Positions 1 to 8,798 of a stretch of DNA of 38,505 nucleotides are shown here, piece by piece. Source of the stretch: Janibacter massiliensis. Lineage in GTDB: Bacteria; Actinomycetota; Actinomycetes; Actinomycetales; Dermatophilaceae. Made by a program: the position numbers and the translations under genes. Location: NCBI RefSeq assembly GCF_900289115.1, contig NZ_LT985196.1, positions 1,371,579-1,410,083 on the forward strand. The letters run 5' to 3'. The notes below the pieces were generated by a model. The model saw only the letters and a program-made list of their open reading frames with translations, made no database searches and had not been told where the DNA came from. The stretch's first letter is position 1; the number at the start of each line of letters is the position of its first letter.

Positions 1-105
1 CTCGTCGTCACGCACGACCCGCGGGTGGCCGGCGCGGCCGACCGGGTGCTGCACATGGAGGACGGCCGGTTCGTCGAGCAGCCCTCGGCGTGGGGACAGT
101 GGTGA
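1..105 (+). CDS. ABC transporter ATPase, C-terminal end (partial)
   Basis: Only the last 34 codons are inside the window. The frame opens with LVVTHDPRVAGAADRVL, the H-loop (switch histidine) region of an ABC ATPase, followed by the usual D-G-R-F/V-E tail (HMEDGRFVEQ) and a TGA stop. The LolD/MacB/FtsE-type subfamily is likely because the next gene is an FtsX/MacB-like permease whose GTG start overlaps this stop. Substrate cannot be told. The 5' part lies outside the window. Confidence 0.85.
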   Translation, partial: LVVTHDPRVAGAADRVLHMEDGRFVEQPSAWGQW

Positions 106-2474
106 TCGGGCCCCTGTCCCGCAGCGGCCCGGTGCTGCGCGCGTTCGCTCGGAGCGCGGCGCTGCGTCGGAGCGTCGGCCTCGTCGGCGTGGTCGTCGCG
201 CTGCTCGCCTTCACATTCACCGCGAGCATGGCCTTCGTCCGCTCTGCGGACCAGCGGATCGCCTGGGACCTGGGTGAGGCGGAGGCGTCGACCCAGTCGT
301 GGCGGGTCGTCCCCATCGGCCAAGGGCCGACAACGACCGAGAACAGGGCGCTGACCGTCAGGCGGGCTACGGGATGGATCGGCCTGCAGGGGATGTTCAA
401 CGACTCCTCCGGTCGGATGGTGTCGTACCAGGAGGGGCCGTGGGCGGACCACCCGTTCCCGCAGCGAGACACCCTCGTCGAGGGCCGGTGGCCGACCCGC
501 CCCGGCGAGGTCGCGGTGACCGCGGCGCTTGGCGTGAGTCCGGGATGGCGCTTCGAGCTGGACAACAAGGTCGTCGGATTCGCGGTCGTCGGCGTGGTGC
601 GCTCGGCTGCGGCGCACGACGGTCGGGTGCTGTACGCCGCACCGCGCACGTGGGCCTCCTTCGACCCGGCGATCATCAAGCGCTACCCCTCGATGACGAC
701 CGCCCCGGTCGCGTACTGGCACGGCGGTGGTGACCCGCACGACACGGCGGCCCGGATCGTCGCGGACGGGGTGGACGCAGGGGAGGGTATCGACCTCGTC
801 ACTCGTGATGCCCTTGTGGCAGGGCACGAGCAGACGCTCCTGACGAAGGAGCTCCTGCTCTACGTCGGGCCTTCCACGACGCTGCTTGTCGGTGCGGGTG
901 CGCTGGTCGCGCTGCTCGCCGGGAGGTGGGTGCGCGCGCACGCGCCGGCGTTCACTGCTGTCGGGGCTCCACGATCGGCCATCGCCTTCGCCACCGTGCT
1001 GGCGGACGGAGTCGCAGCGCTTGCCAGTGGGACAATCGGCGCGGCAGTCGGCATCGGCGCTGGCCTCTTGGTGCGCCCGGGCGTACCGGGACTGACCGGC
1101 CGCGACCTCCCACCTGTCCACGTTCCGTGGGGCGAGGCGACCCGTCTCGTTCTCGTCCCCGTCCTGGCGGCACTCCTGGTGGGGGCACGGACCACACGCC
1201 TGGAGGCCATGGGCAGCCCGGACGTAGGCCGCCGCCAGCAGGGGAGCGGGCGGTTCTCGGCCGCGCTCCGACGGGCAGGGGCCGTGGCCCTGACGTGCGT
1301 AGCCATCCTGCTCGTCGGGCCATCAAGCGCGAGCAGCGACGCGCAGTCGGCGTTGGTCCTCACGGTCGCTGTGGCGTGGGCCCTGCTCGTGCCGGACGTC
1401 GTGACCCTCGGCGCGGGGCCGTTGGCGCGAACGGGCCCGTCGGCCGACCTGGCGGCCCGGAAGATCCGGCAGCCGGGCGGGATGATCCCGGCCGTCGCGC
1501 TCGGCGTCTGCGCGGCTGCCGTGGTCGCGCTCGCCCTTGCCACCTCGATCTACTCAGAGAAGGCGTACTCCGCTTCTCACCTCGTCGGGGACCTCCCGAA
1601 CGACCGCGTCCTGCTCGAGCCCGTGTCGGAGAACGCGGTGCCGCCCTCGGTCCGCGCCGACTTCGAGGCCGCCTCGGGGTTGCGTGACCCGGTCCTTCTC
1701 AAGAGCGTCGGGCGGCGGCGGGAGGACGGGGGCGGGGCCCTTCGAGCAGTCCAATCAGTACGCGAGGCCGAACGCCTGCTCGGGCACCCGCTCGATCGAA
1801 AGGCCCGCCGGACGCTCGAGTCGGGTGGGGGGCTCACCCAGGACGATCAACCCACCACATTCACGCTGGATCCCGACGGGCGGACGTGGAAGCCGCCGAC
1901 CGCCTCTGCCGCGATGGATCCTGGGTGGTCCAACCTGCTGGGTGGGCTGACCCTCGAGAAGAACCTGCCGCGGGGCACGACCGTCTCGATCACCCGCCTG
2001 GCCTACCTGGCACCCCGGCGCGAGGATGTCGAACGAGCCGACGCCGCCCCGGCCAAGGGCCGATTCGACCCCGGATACGTGACGACGCCACGCCTTCCCC
2101 CGCCGGTTGAGCTGCCCGTCTGGCTCACGGCAGCCTCCTGGTTGTTCGCCCTCGCGGTCGTCGCGGTGTCGTGGGCTGTCGCGCGGCGCATCGCAGGCGA
2201 CCTGTCGAGGATCGCGGCCGGACTTCGGGCCGCCGGGGTCCCCGCCTCCTACACGCGGAGGGTCGCGGTGGCCTATGTCGGGTACCCCCTGCTCGTGGCC
2301 ATCGGCTGGGCGGTCATCGGCGCGGTCGTCGCCGTCGGGGTCCCTGCGGTGCTGGTCGACGGAGCACAGCTCACCGTGACCGTTCCCTGGCCGCTCGTGC
2401 TCTCCGTGGTCGGGGCCGGTCTGCTGTCCACCCTTGCCTCGGCCGGGCTCGCTGCCCGACCCGAGCCGTCCTGA
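102..2474 (+). CDS. FtsX/MacB-like ABC transporter permease
   Basis: About 790 residues. One membrane helix lies near the N-terminus (residues ~15-40), followed by an extracellular domain of ~200 residues, then a block of helices between ~245 and ~485, a second extracytoplasmic segment (~490-670) and three C-terminal helices. This two-block layout is that of large actinobacterial FtsX/MacB-type permeases which, with a LolD-like ATPase, work as mechanotransmission or lipoprotein/peptide exporters rather than importers. The GTG at 102 overlaps the TGA of the ATPase gene (GTGA), which indicates translational coupling; a GTG at 90 would also be in frame. The protein is poorly conserved in sequence, so the substrate is unknown. 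It converges with glgX. Confidence 0.75.
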   Translation: MIGPLSRSGPVLRAFARSAALRRSVGLVGVVVALLAFTFTASMAFVRSADQRIAWDLGEAEASTQSWRVVPIGQGPTTTENRALTVRRATGWIGLQGMFNDSSGRMVSYQEGPWADHPFPQRDTLVEGRWPTRPGEVAVTAALGVSPGWRFELDNKVVGFAVVGVVRSAAAHDGRVLYAAPRTWASFDPAIIKRYPSMTTAPVAYWHGGGDPHDTAARIVADGVDAGEGIDLVTRDALVAGHEQTLLTKELLLYVGPSTTLLVGAGALVALLAGRWVRAHAPAFTAVGAPRSAIAFATVLADGVAALASGTIGAAVGIGAGLLVRPGVPGLTGRDLPPVHVPWGEATRLVLVPVLAALLVGARTTRLEAMGSPDVGRRQQGSGRFSAALRRAGAVALTCVAILLVGPSSASSDAQSALVLTVAVAWALLVPDVVTLGAGPLARTGPSADLAARKIRQPGGMIPAVALGVCAAAVVALALATSIYSEKAYSASHLVGDLPNDRVLLEPVSENAVPPSVRADFEAASGLRDPVLLKSVGRRREDGGGALRAVQSVREAERLLGHPLDRKARRTLESGGGLTQDDQPTTFTLDPDGRTWKPPTASAAMDPGWSNLLGGLTLEKNLPRGTTVSITRLAYLAPRREDVERADAAPAKGRFDPGYVTTPRLPPPVELPVWLTAASWLFALAVVAVSWAVARRIAGDLSRIAAGLRAAGVPASYTRRVAVAYVGYPLLVAIGWAVIGAVVAVGVPAVLVDGAQLTVTVPWPLVLSVVGAGLLSTLASAGLAARPEPS

Positions 2475-2502
2475 GAGGCGAGTCGCTGTTGCCGTCTGCC
2501 GG

Positions 2503-4698
2503 TCAGTCGTGGGTCGCGAGCCAGACCTGCAGGCTCGTCGCCGTCACCCGGTGCTCCTCGCCCGGTGCCCGGTGCGCGTGCTCACCGTCGGGGCGCTCCC
2601 ACGCCGAGTCCCACGCGAGCCGCCAGCGGGCTGCCCCCGGGTGCTCGGGCAGGCGGACGGCGGCGTCGGACGCCGCCCCGTGGAGGACGATCAGCGTCGA
2701 GCCCGAGCCGTCGGGCTCGCCGTCGACGAGCATCTGCAGGGACCGGGTGGCCCGGTCGTCCCACGACGCGTCGTCCATCGGCTCGCCGTCGAGGCGCAGC
2801 CAGCTGACGTCGGGCGCGCCCGTTGGCGTGGGTTCCCCCGTGAAGAACCGCCGCCGCCGCAGCGCGGGCAGCGCGCGCCGGAGCGTCGTCAGGTGTCGGG
2901 TGGTCTCGAGCAGGTCGTCCTGCCACGGCTCGGTCCGGCCCCACGGCAGCCAGGTCAGCGCGTTGTCCTGGCAGTACGGGTTGTTGTTGCCGTCCGTGGA
3001 GCGCCCGATCTCGTCGCCCGAGCGGAGCATCGGCACGCCGGCGGACAGCAGCAGGGTGCCGAGCAGGTTGCGCATCGACCGTCGCCGGGCGGTGCGGATC
3101 CCCTCGTCGTCGGTCGGGCCCTCGACGCCGTGGTTCCACGACCGGTTGTTCGTCGTCCCGTCGCGGTTGTCCTCGCCGTTGACCTCGTTGTGCTTGACGT
3201 CGTAGGCGGTGAGGTCGGCCAGGGTGAAGCCGTCGTGCGCGGTGACGAAGTTGACCGATGCGGCCGGTCCTCGGTCGTACGCCCAGAACAGGTCGTCGCT
3301 GCCGGCGAGCCGGGTGACGATGTCGCGGATGCCGTGACCGACCGTGCTGCTGTCCCCGTCGGCGTCGAGCCGGACGTCGGTGAGCCAGAACGAGCGCACG
3401 CCGTCCCGGAACCGGTCGTTCCACTCGCTGAACGGCGGCGGGAACTGCCCGGTGCGCCAGCCGGCGTCGCCGAGGTCCCACGGCTCGGCGACGAGCTTGA
3501 CGTGGGCCAGGACCGGGTCGGTCCGCAGCGCGACGAGGAACGGGTGGTTCGGGTCGTACCCGCCGCCCGCGCCACGACCGAGCGCGACGGCGAGGTCGAA
3601 CCGGAAGCCGTCGACGCCCATGACGGTCACCCAGTACCGCAGGGAGTCCAGGACCATCCGCACGACGACGGGGTGGGTCAGGTCGAGGGTGTTCCCGCAG
3701 CCGGTGACGTCGACGTCCCGGCCGCGCTCGTCGAACCGGTAGTAGGCGCGCCCGTCGAGCCCGCGCCAGGACAGCGTCGGGCCGTCGACCGATTTCTCGG
3801 CCGTGTGGTTGTAGACGACGTCGAGGACGACCTCGATGCCCGCCTCGTGCAGGAGCTTGACCATCCCCTTGAACTCGTCGACGACGCCCTGCGGGTCGTC
3901 GGCGGCCGCGTAGTCCGCGTGGGGCGCGAAGAACCCGAGGGTGTTGTACCCCCAGTGGTTCGTCCGTCCGGCGAGCGCCAGGTGCGGCTCGTGGGTGAAC
4001 GCGTGGACGGGCAGCAGCTCGACGGCGGTGACGCGCAGCGACTGCAGATGCTCGATGAAGGCCGGGTGGGCGAGCCCGGCGTAGGTGCCGCGCAGGTGCT
4101 CGGGCACGGCCTCGAGCAGGCGGGTCGCCTCCTTGACGTGGACCTCGTAGACGATCGAGTCGGCCGTCGCGGTGCGTGGGCGGCGGGCGTGCCCCCAGTC
4201 GAAGTCGTCCGAGACGACGACGCACCGGGGCATGTGGGGGGCGCTGTCGAGGTCCGAGGCGACGGTGTCGTCACCGCGCAGGTCGTCGCCGACCAGGTGC
4301 CCGAAGACGGCGGGGACCATGTCCACGTGGCCCTCGATCGCCCGGGCCCACGGGTCGAGGAGGAGCTTGGCGGGGTTGTGCCGCTGGGCTGCGTCCGGGT
4401 CCCACGGTCCGGCGACGCGCAGGGCGTACCGCTGGCCGGGCCGGACGTCGTCGACGTGCCCCCACCACCACCCGTGGAGACGCTCGGTGAGCGCGACGCG
4501 ACGTTCCGCGTCCGGCCCCGTGGCGCCGTGCCCCGGGAACAGGCAGACCTCGACGCGATCGGCATGGCCGGCGTAGACGCAGAACGTCGCGCCGTCGGCG
4601 TCGAGGGTGACGCCGGGGGGCGGCGGGCTGCCGACGGAGTGGCCCAGGGGACCGTAGGGCACCGGGCCCGGGAGATCGTGGACGGACACGAGCGACAA
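2503..4698 (-). CDS. glgX: Glycogen debranching enzyme (isoamylase type)
   Basis: 731 residues, the usual GlgX/TreX length. It hydrolyses alpha-1,6 branches of glycogen or limit dextrin in the cytoplasm. An N-terminal CBM48-like domain (~25-120) precedes the GH13 barrel. The barrel motifs are visible: DVVYNHTAE (region I), GFRFDLAVALG with the nucleophile Asp at about residue 368, LVAEPWDLG with the acid/base Glu at about 404, and FVTAHDGFTLADL with the third Asp at about 488. The GlgX-typical stretch HNEVNGEDNRDG and the RSGDEIG motif follow. The assigned start is TTG at 4698; a GTG three codons later is an alternative. No other glycogen genes are next to it. It is divergent from the YbjN gene with only 26 bp between them. 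Confidence 0.93.
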   Translation of the reverse strand: MSLVSVHDLPGPVPYGPLGHSVGSPPPPGVTLDADGATFCVYAGHADRVEVCLFPGHGATGPDAERRVALTERLHGWWWGHVDDVRPGQRYALRVAGPWDPDAAQRHNPAKLLLDPWARAIEGHVDMVPAVFGHLVGDDLRGDDTVASDLDSAPHMPRCVVVSDDFDWGHARRPRTATADSIVYEVHVKEATRLLEAVPEHLRGTYAGLAHPAFIEHLQSLRVTAVELLPVHAFTHEPHLALAGRTNHWGYNTLGFFAPHADYAAADDPQGVVDEFKGMVKLLHEAGIEVVLDVVYNHTAEKSVDGPTLSWRGLDGRAYYRFDERGRDVDVTGCGNTLDLTHPVVVRMVLDSLRYWVTVMGVDGFRFDLAVALGRGAGGGYDPNHPFLVALRTDPVLAHVKLVAEPWDLGDAGWRTGQFPPPFSEWNDRFRDGVRSFWLTDVRLDADGDSSTVGHGIRDIVTRLAGSDDLFWAYDRGPAASVNFVTAHDGFTLADLTAYDVKHNEVNGEDNRDGTTNNRSWNHGVEGPTDDEGIRTARRRSMRNLLGTLLLSAGVPMLRSGDEIGRSTDGNNNPYCQDNALTWLPWGRTEPWQDDLLETTRHLTTLRRALPALRRRRFFTGEPTPTGAPDVSWLRLDGEPMDDASWDDRATRSLQMLVDGEPDGSGSTLIVLHGAASDAAVRLPEHPGAARWRLAWDSAWERPDGEHAHRAPGEEHRVTATSLQVWLATHD

Positions 4699-4699
4699 C

Positions 4700-4716
4700 C
4701 CTACGCAGTCTGTAGG
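4700..4716. repeat. Short inverted repeat in the glgX / YbjN divergent promoter
   Basis: CCTAC and GTAGG arms of 5 bp surround a 7-nt spacer in the 26-bp gap between the two divergent genes. The right arm overlaps the -10 box of the plus-strand gene, so a repressor bound here could affect both directions. The arms are short and could occur by chance. Confidence 0.35.
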
Positions 4717-4718
4717 TT
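4713..4718 (+). promoter_or_regulatory. -10 box TAGGTT of a leaderless transcript
   Basis: TAGGTT lies six bases before the ATG at 4725, the distance at which an actinobacterial sigma-A-type -10 element would start transcription on the A of the start codon. No Shine-Dalgarno sequence is present, which agrees with leaderless translation. Confidence 0.6.
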
Positions 4719-4724
4719 GGCACC

Positions 4725-5264
4725 ATGAGCGATCCGACCGCCCTGCCCAACGTCTCCGGTGGCTCGAACGGCGCCGCCCCGAACCAGCCCGGCGCCGTGC
4801 CGGTCGTCGACGAGGGCCCGCTGCGCGACCGCGTGGTGGCGGCGCTCGAGGCCCTCGGTTCCCCGACCGAGATCGACAGCGACGGCGATGTCACCTTCGA
4901 GTTCCAGGACCAGCGGCTGTTCGTCCGCTGCGGCGAGGACGACTCGCAGGTGCTCCGGGTCTTCGGCCAGTGGCAGCTGCAGGAGCCGGTCCCGGCCGAC
5001 CACCTCACGCGTCTCGAGGTCTGCAACGACGTCAACGTCGCCTTCAACCTCGTCAAGGCGGCCATCGCCAACGACACCCTCCTCGTCACGAGCGAGCACA
5101 TGCTCCCGCGCGGCGCGGACGTCCAGGGCCTGCTGTCCATCGCCGTCCCGCTGACCCTCCACGCCGTCCAGCTGTGGCACGAGCGCGCCACGGGCGAGTC
5201 GGTCATCGAGCCCGGCGACGCGGACCAGGCTCCGGGCGAGGCTCCCGCGGGCGAGCAGGCATGA
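4725..5264 (+). CDS. YbjN domain-containing protein
   Basis: 179 residues, acidic and cytoplasmic, with no signal or membrane helix. The segment from about residue 25 (LRDRVVAALEALGSP) to 155 fits the YbjN / type III secretion chaperone-like fold: an alpha helix, beta strands ending in LFVRCGEDDSQVLRVFGQW, then helices with the family-typical N-D-V-N-V-A-F-N-L-V-K segment. Members act as small sensory or chaperone-like proteins; the substrate is unknown. The Pro/Gly/Ala-rich ends are probably disordered. The gene heads a run of overlapping genes: its TGA shares bases with the ATG of the next gene. Start chosen at the ATG that follows the -10 box. Confidence 0.8.
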   Translation: MSDPTALPNVSGGSNGAAPNQPGAVPVVDEGPLRDRVVAALEALGSPTEIDSDGDVTFEFQDQRLFVRCGEDDSQVLRVFGQWQLQEPVPADHLTRLEVCNDVNVAFNLVKAAIANDTLLVTSEHMLPRGADVQGLLSIAVPLTLHAVQLWHERATGESVIEPGDADQAPGEAPAGEQA

Positions 5265-6040
5265 GCGACCTCGTCCGCCTGGAGGTGGCCGAAAGCATCG
5301 GCACCATCCGGGTCGACCGCCCGCCGATGAACGCCCTGAACCTCGAGGTGCAGGCCGGTCTCAAGGCCGCCGCGCAGGAGGCGACCGAGCGCGCCGACGT
5401 CAGCGCCGTGATCGTGTGGGGCGGCGAGAAGGTGTTCGCCGCCGGCGCCGACATCAAGCAGATGCAGGCGATGTCCCACACCGAGATGATCGATGCCTCC
5501 TCGGGGCTCATCTCGTCGATCAGCGCGATCGCCGAGATCCCGAAGCCGACGCTCGCCGCGATCACCGGGTACGCCCTCGGCGGCGGGTGCGAGCTCGCGC
5601 TCGCCTGCGACTTCCGGTTCGTCGCCCGCAACGCGAAGCTCGGTCAGCCGGAGATCCTCCTCGGAGTCATCCCGGGGATGGGCGGCACGCAGCGGCTCGC
5701 CCGGCTCGTCGGCCCGTCGCGGGCCAAGGACCTCGTCTTCACGGGCCGCTTCGTCGCTGCCGACGAGGCTCTCGAGATCGGGCTCGTCGACAAGGTCGTC
5801 GAGGCCGACGAGGTCGAGTCCGCGGCACGCGAGTTCATGAGCCAGTTCGTCGGCGGCCCGGCCTACGCGCTTCGCGCGGCGAAGGAGGCCATCGACCGCG
5901 GGCTCGAGACCGACCTGCGGACCGGTCTGGAGATCGAGCGGATGCTGTTCGCCCAGCTCTTCGCCACGAAGGACCGCACGAACGGCATGACGAGCTTCCT
6001 CGAGAACGGCCCCGGCAAGGCCACCTTCGAGGGCGCGTGA
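5261..6040 (+). CDS. Enoyl-CoA hydratase/isomerase (crotonase) family protein
   Basis: 259 residues. Crotonase fold with the CoA-binding/oxyanion-hole segments FAAGADIKQM (about 63-72) and ITGYALGGGCELALACDFR (about 101-119). The catalytic-Glu region is visible at QPEILLGVIPGMGGTQRL: both glutamate-type positions of true hydratases are represented (E of CELALA-type loop and E of PEI/LGV). This supports hydration of trans-2-enoyl-CoA in fatty-acid beta-oxidation. Start ATG at 5261 overlaps the stop of the YbjN gene by ATGA. The following methyltransferase start overlaps this stop in turn (GTGA), so the genes are co-transcribed. Confidence 0.9.
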   Translation: MSDLVRLEVAESIGTIRVDRPPMNALNLEVQAGLKAAAQEATERADVSAVIVWGGEKVFAAGADIKQMQAMSHTEMIDASSGLISSISAIAEIPKPTLAAITGYALGGGCELALACDFRFVARNAKLGQPEILLGVIPGMGGTQRLARLVGPSRAKDLVFTGRFVAADEALEIGLVDKVVEADEVESAAREFMSQFVGGPAYALRAAKEAIDRGLETDLRTGLEIERMLFAQLFATKDRTNGMTSFLENGPGKATFEGA

Positions 6041-7014
6041 GCGCCGAGCACGAGGGGGGCGTGACCCCCGCCTCCGAGGAGGACGTCCGCCGGGCGTACG
6101 AGGACAACAAGCTCGCCCAGGTGCTCTACCACGACTGGGAGTCGGGGACCTACGACGCGAAGTGGGCCATCGACTTCGACGAGCGGTGCGCCACCTACGC
6201 CAAGGACCGCTTCCTCGGGGTCGTCGGCGAGCCGCTGCCCGCGGGGGAGGCGCTGCCGTACCGGCGGGCCCTCGAGATCGGTGCGGGGACGGGATTCTTC
6301 TCGCTCAACCTGCGCGTCGCCGGGGTCGTCGACGAGGTCCACGTCACCGATCTCTCGCCGGGGATGGTCGAGGTGGCCAGGCGCAACGCTCAGGAGCTCG
6401 GGTTCGACGTCGAGGGTCGGGTCGCCGACGCCGAGCACCTGCCCTACGACGACGACACCTTCGACGTCGTCGTCGGGCACGCGGTGATCCACCACATCCC
6501 CGACGTCGAGCTCGCCTTCCGCGAGATGCTCCGCGTGCTCAAGCCCGGCGGCCGGTTCGTCATCGCCGGTGAGCCGACGCGGATCGGGCACGCCTACGCG
6601 CGCCGCCTGGGCCACGCCACGTGGATCGCGACGAAGGCGATCACCCACCTGCCCCCGCTGCGGGAGCGGTACGCCCGCCCCAAGGAAGAGCTCGACGAGT
6701 CCTCCCGGGCCGCAGCGCTCGAGGCGGTCGTCGACCTGCACACCTTCGACCCCGCCGAGCTCGCCGCGACGGCCCGCGCGGCCGGTGCGACCGAGGTCCG
6801 TACGCACACCGAGGAGCTGACCGCGGCGCTCCTGGGCTGGCCCGTGCGGACGATCGAGGCGGGGGTCAAGGAGGGCGCGCTCGGGATGCGCTGGGCGATG
6901 TTCGCGTTCTCCTCGTGGAAGCGCCTGTCCCTCATCGACGAGAAGGTGCTCTCGCGCGTCGTCCCGCAGAAGTTCTTCTACAACGTCGGCATCACCGGCG
7001 TGAAACCCCGCTGA
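6037..7014 (+). CDS. Class I SAM-dependent methyltransferase
   Basis: 325 residues. Rossmann-type SAM-binding motif I is LEIGAGTGFFSLNL (about 77-90), the acidic loop is VTDLSPGMVEVAR, motif II/III is DVVVGHAVIHHIPD, and the post-motif segment is LRVLKPGGRFVIAGEP, all in the order of the Methyltransf_11 family. A C-terminal extension of about 130 residues contains conserved aromatic positions (KFFYNVGITG) and may bind the acceptor, which is not identifiable. GTG at 6037 overlaps the TGA of the crotonase gene, with GAGGG a few bases upstream. A GTG at 6061 would give a shorter form but has poor spacing. An acyltransferase gene follows after eight bases. Confidence 0.88.
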   Translation: MSAEHEGGVTPASEEDVRRAYEDNKLAQVLYHDWESGTYDAKWAIDFDERCATYAKDRFLGVVGEPLPAGEALPYRRALEIGAGTGFFSLNLRVAGVVDEVHVTDLSPGMVEVARRNAQELGFDVEGRVADAEHLPYDDDTFDVVVGHAVIHHIPDVELAFREMLRVLKPGGRFVIAGEPTRIGHAYARRLGHATWIATKAITHLPPLRERYARPKEELDESSRAAALEAVVDLHTFDPAELAATARAAGATEVRTHTEELTAALLGWPVRTIEAGVKEGALGMRWAMFAFSSWKRLSLIDEKVLSRVVPQKFFYNVGITGVKPR

Positions 7015-7022
7015 GGACGACG

Positions 7023-7673
7023 GTGGCCTCGCTGCCCGAGGCGAGCTGGACCCGACCGGTGCAGCCCCGCCGGACCTGCCCGTGGCCGTGGTGGCGCTGG
7101 GTCGGGTGGGTCGTCGCCAACCGCGCGCTCACGCGCCACCACCTGCTGTCGTACCTGCGGATGGCGCGCGCCGTGCGGGGGACGCCGGGGCTGGTCTTCG
7201 AGGGGCCGTGCTTCGTCGGTCCCGACGTCGAGTTCGAGGTGAGCCCGGGATTCGGTCGCCTGTTCGTCGGCGCGTTCTGCCACTTCGGGCACGGCAGCCG
7301 GCTGCGGGCCCACGAGGGCACGCTGCGCATCGGGCGCAAGTCGGTCATCGGCATCCGCAACACCGTCAACTGCTGGATCGACGTCGAGATCGGCGAGGCC
7401 GCGCTGTTCGCCGACGACGTCTACGTCTGCGACTTCGACCACAAGTTCGACGACCTCGGGGTGCCGATCAAGGACCAGGGGATCGTCAAGTCGCCCGTGC
7501 GGATCGGTGGCGGGACGTGGGTCGGGACGAAGACGATCATCACCCGCGGGACGGACATCGGTCCGGGCTCGGTGGTGGCCGCCGGCGCCGTCGCGCGAGG
7601 GAGCTATCCGGCCGGTGCGGTCATCGCCGGGGTCCCCGGGCGGGTCGTGCGGATGCGGGGCGCCGATGAGTGA
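7023..7673 (+). CDS. Acyltransferase with left-handed beta-helix (hexapeptide repeat)
   Basis: 216 residues. The central and C-terminal parts show hexapeptide-type turns (IGRKSVIGIRN, VRIGGGTWVGTKTIITRGTDIGPGSVVAAGAVARG and a final IAGVPGRVVR), the signature of LpxA/WbbJ-like acetyltransferases that use acetyl-CoA or another acyl-CoA. The DFDHKFDD segment resembles the catalytic His-Asp region of sugar O-acetyltransferases. The start GTG 7023 was chosen for the SD sequence GAGGA at 7013-7017. It overlaps the next gene by 8 bp. With the preceding methyltransferase it may modify a cell-surface glycan or lipid; that is inference. Confidence 0.82.
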   Translation: MASLPEASWTRPVQPRRTCPWPWWRWVGWVVANRALTRHHLLSYLRMARAVRGTPGLVFEGPCFVGPDVEFEVSPGFGRLFVGAFCHFGHGSRLRAHEGTLRIGRKSVIGIRNTVNCWIDVEIGEAALFADDVYVCDFDHKFDDLGVPIKDQGIVKSPVRIGGGTWVGTKTIITRGTDIGPGSVVAAGAVARGSYPAGAVIAGVPGRVVRMRGADE

Positions 7674-7998
7674 GCCGCGCGAGCCGCTCGACGTCCTTGT
7701 CGTCTACGTCCCCGTCGCGGCGACCGAGGACCTGCTCGAGGCGCTCTTCGCCGCGGGTGCCGGGGCGATCGGGGACTACGACCGGTGCGCCTTCGTCACC
7801 CGCGGTCGGGGCCGGTTCCGCCCGCTGTCCGGCGCGGACCCGACGATCGGGTCGGTCGGCGCGGACGAGCACGTCGAGGAGGACCGCGTCGAGGTGACCT
7901 TTCCGCGCTCGCTGCGCGTACAGGTCGTCGCCGCGCTGCGCGGTGCGCACCCGTACGAGGAGCCCGCCTTCCACGTCGTCGAGAACGCCGCGAGCTGA
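7666..7998 (+). CDS. Stand-alone YqfO/CutA-like (NIF3-insert) domain protein
   Basis: 110 residues. The core VVYVPVAATEDLLEALFAAG, GAIGDYDRCAFVTRG, GRFRPLSGADPTIG, VGADEHVEEDRVEV and RGAHPYEEPAFHVV match the CutA1/PII-like domain inserted in NIF3/YqfO proteins. Here that domain forms the whole protein and no NIF3 metal-binding halves are present. Such stand-alone forms are known in proteobacteria and actinobacteria; their role is not settled. ATG at 7666 lies inside the end of the acyltransferase gene. The gene ends in a hairpin shared with the convergent methyltransferase. Confidence 0.82.
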   Translation: MSEPREPLDVLVVYVPVAATEDLLEALFAAGAGAIGDYDRCAFVTRGRGRFRPLSGADPTIGSVGADEHVEEDRVEVTFPRSLRVQVVAALRGAHPYEEPAFHVVENAAS

Positions 7999-8019
7999 CG
8001 CCAGGCGTCCGAGCGTCAG
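7995..8019. terminator. Hairpin between two convergent genes
   Basis: CTGACGC and GCGTCAG form a perfect 7-bp stem with an 11-nt loop. It starts in the stop codon of the plus-strand gene and reaches the last codons of the minus-strand gene. There is no T-tract, so it is only a candidate bidirectional terminator. Confidence 0.45.
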
Positions 8020-8798
8020 GCTCGGGTCGCGAGGACGACGAGGTCGAGGCAGTCCTCGAGCCCGTCCAGCGTGAGCACGAAGTCCTCGCACCTCACCGAG
8101 GCGACGAGTGCGCGCAGGTGCTCCGGCCAGGTCGCCGGGTCGGCTTGCAGCTGGGCGTCGACGAGGGGTCCGTGCTCCGCCTCCCAGGCGGCCAGGCGCT
8201 CCCCGTGCCGCAGCCCGAGGACGGTCACGTCGCTGACGTCCGCCCCGCCCCAGCGCGCCAGCTCCTCGGCGAGCTCCGCGGCGTCGTACTCGCGGCAGTG
8301 GAAGGGGTTCGTCGGCCGCTCCCGGCGGCCGAGCCCGGCGGAGAAGGTGATCCGGTTCGGCGTCGACACGACGAGCCGGCCGCCGGGTCGCAGGACCCGC
8401 AGCAGCTCGGCGACGTACTCGCCCGGCGTCCAGATGTGCTCGACCACCTGCAGCGACACGGCTGCGTCCACCGCCGCGTCCGGCAGCGGCAGCGCCGTGA
8501 GCAGCCCCCGGACGAAGCCCGTCCGTGCTCCGGCGTGCGCCGCCGCGGCGTGCGCGGCGGTGAGCGCGTCGTAGTCGAGCCCGACGACCCGCGCGCCGTC
8601 GACGAGCGAGGCCGTGAGGGCGACCCCGTACCCCTCGCCGCACCCGGCATCGAGGATGAGGGAGGTCTGCGGCGGCAGCCACGACGGCAACGCCTCGTAG
8701 ACGACCTCGTGGCGGCGGAACCAGTAGTTCTCCTCGGGGATCCCGGGGACGGTGCGCTCGCCGGTCAGCGGCAGGGTGGCGGGCACGGGGGTCGTCAT
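8016..8798 (-). CDS. Class I SAM-dependent methyltransferase
   Basis: 260 residues from the ATG at 8798; a longer form from 8825 is open but adds nine residues without homology signs. SAM-binding motif I is LILDAGCGEGYGVALTA, the acidic loop VVGLDYDALTAAHAA follows, and VSLQVVEHIWTPGEYVAELLRVLRPGGRLVVSTPN covers motifs II-III. This is the layout of the Methyltransf_11/UbiG-like group. The N-terminal segment GERTVPGIPEENYWFRRHEVVYEAL is seen in actinobacterial glycan- or glycogen-linked methyltransferases. It is divergent from the etf genes. Confidence 0.87.
   Translation of the reverse strand: MTTPVPATLPLTGERTVPGIPEENYWFRRHEVVYEALPSWLPPQTSLILDAGCGEGYGVALTASLVDGARVVGLDYDALTAAHAAAAHAGARTGFVRGLLTALPLPDAAVDAAVSLQVVEHIWTPGEYVAELLRVLRPGGRLVVSTPNRITFSAGLGRRERPTNPFHCREYDAAELAEELARWGGADVSDVTVLGLRHGERLAAWEAEHGPLVDAQLQADPATWPEHLRALVASVRCEDFVLTLDGLEDCLDLVVLATRA

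Noticed and set aside
2434-4728. 764-codon plus-strand frame opposite glgX
   Set aside because: Repetitive V/E/D/R shadow of glgX with no recognisable domain.
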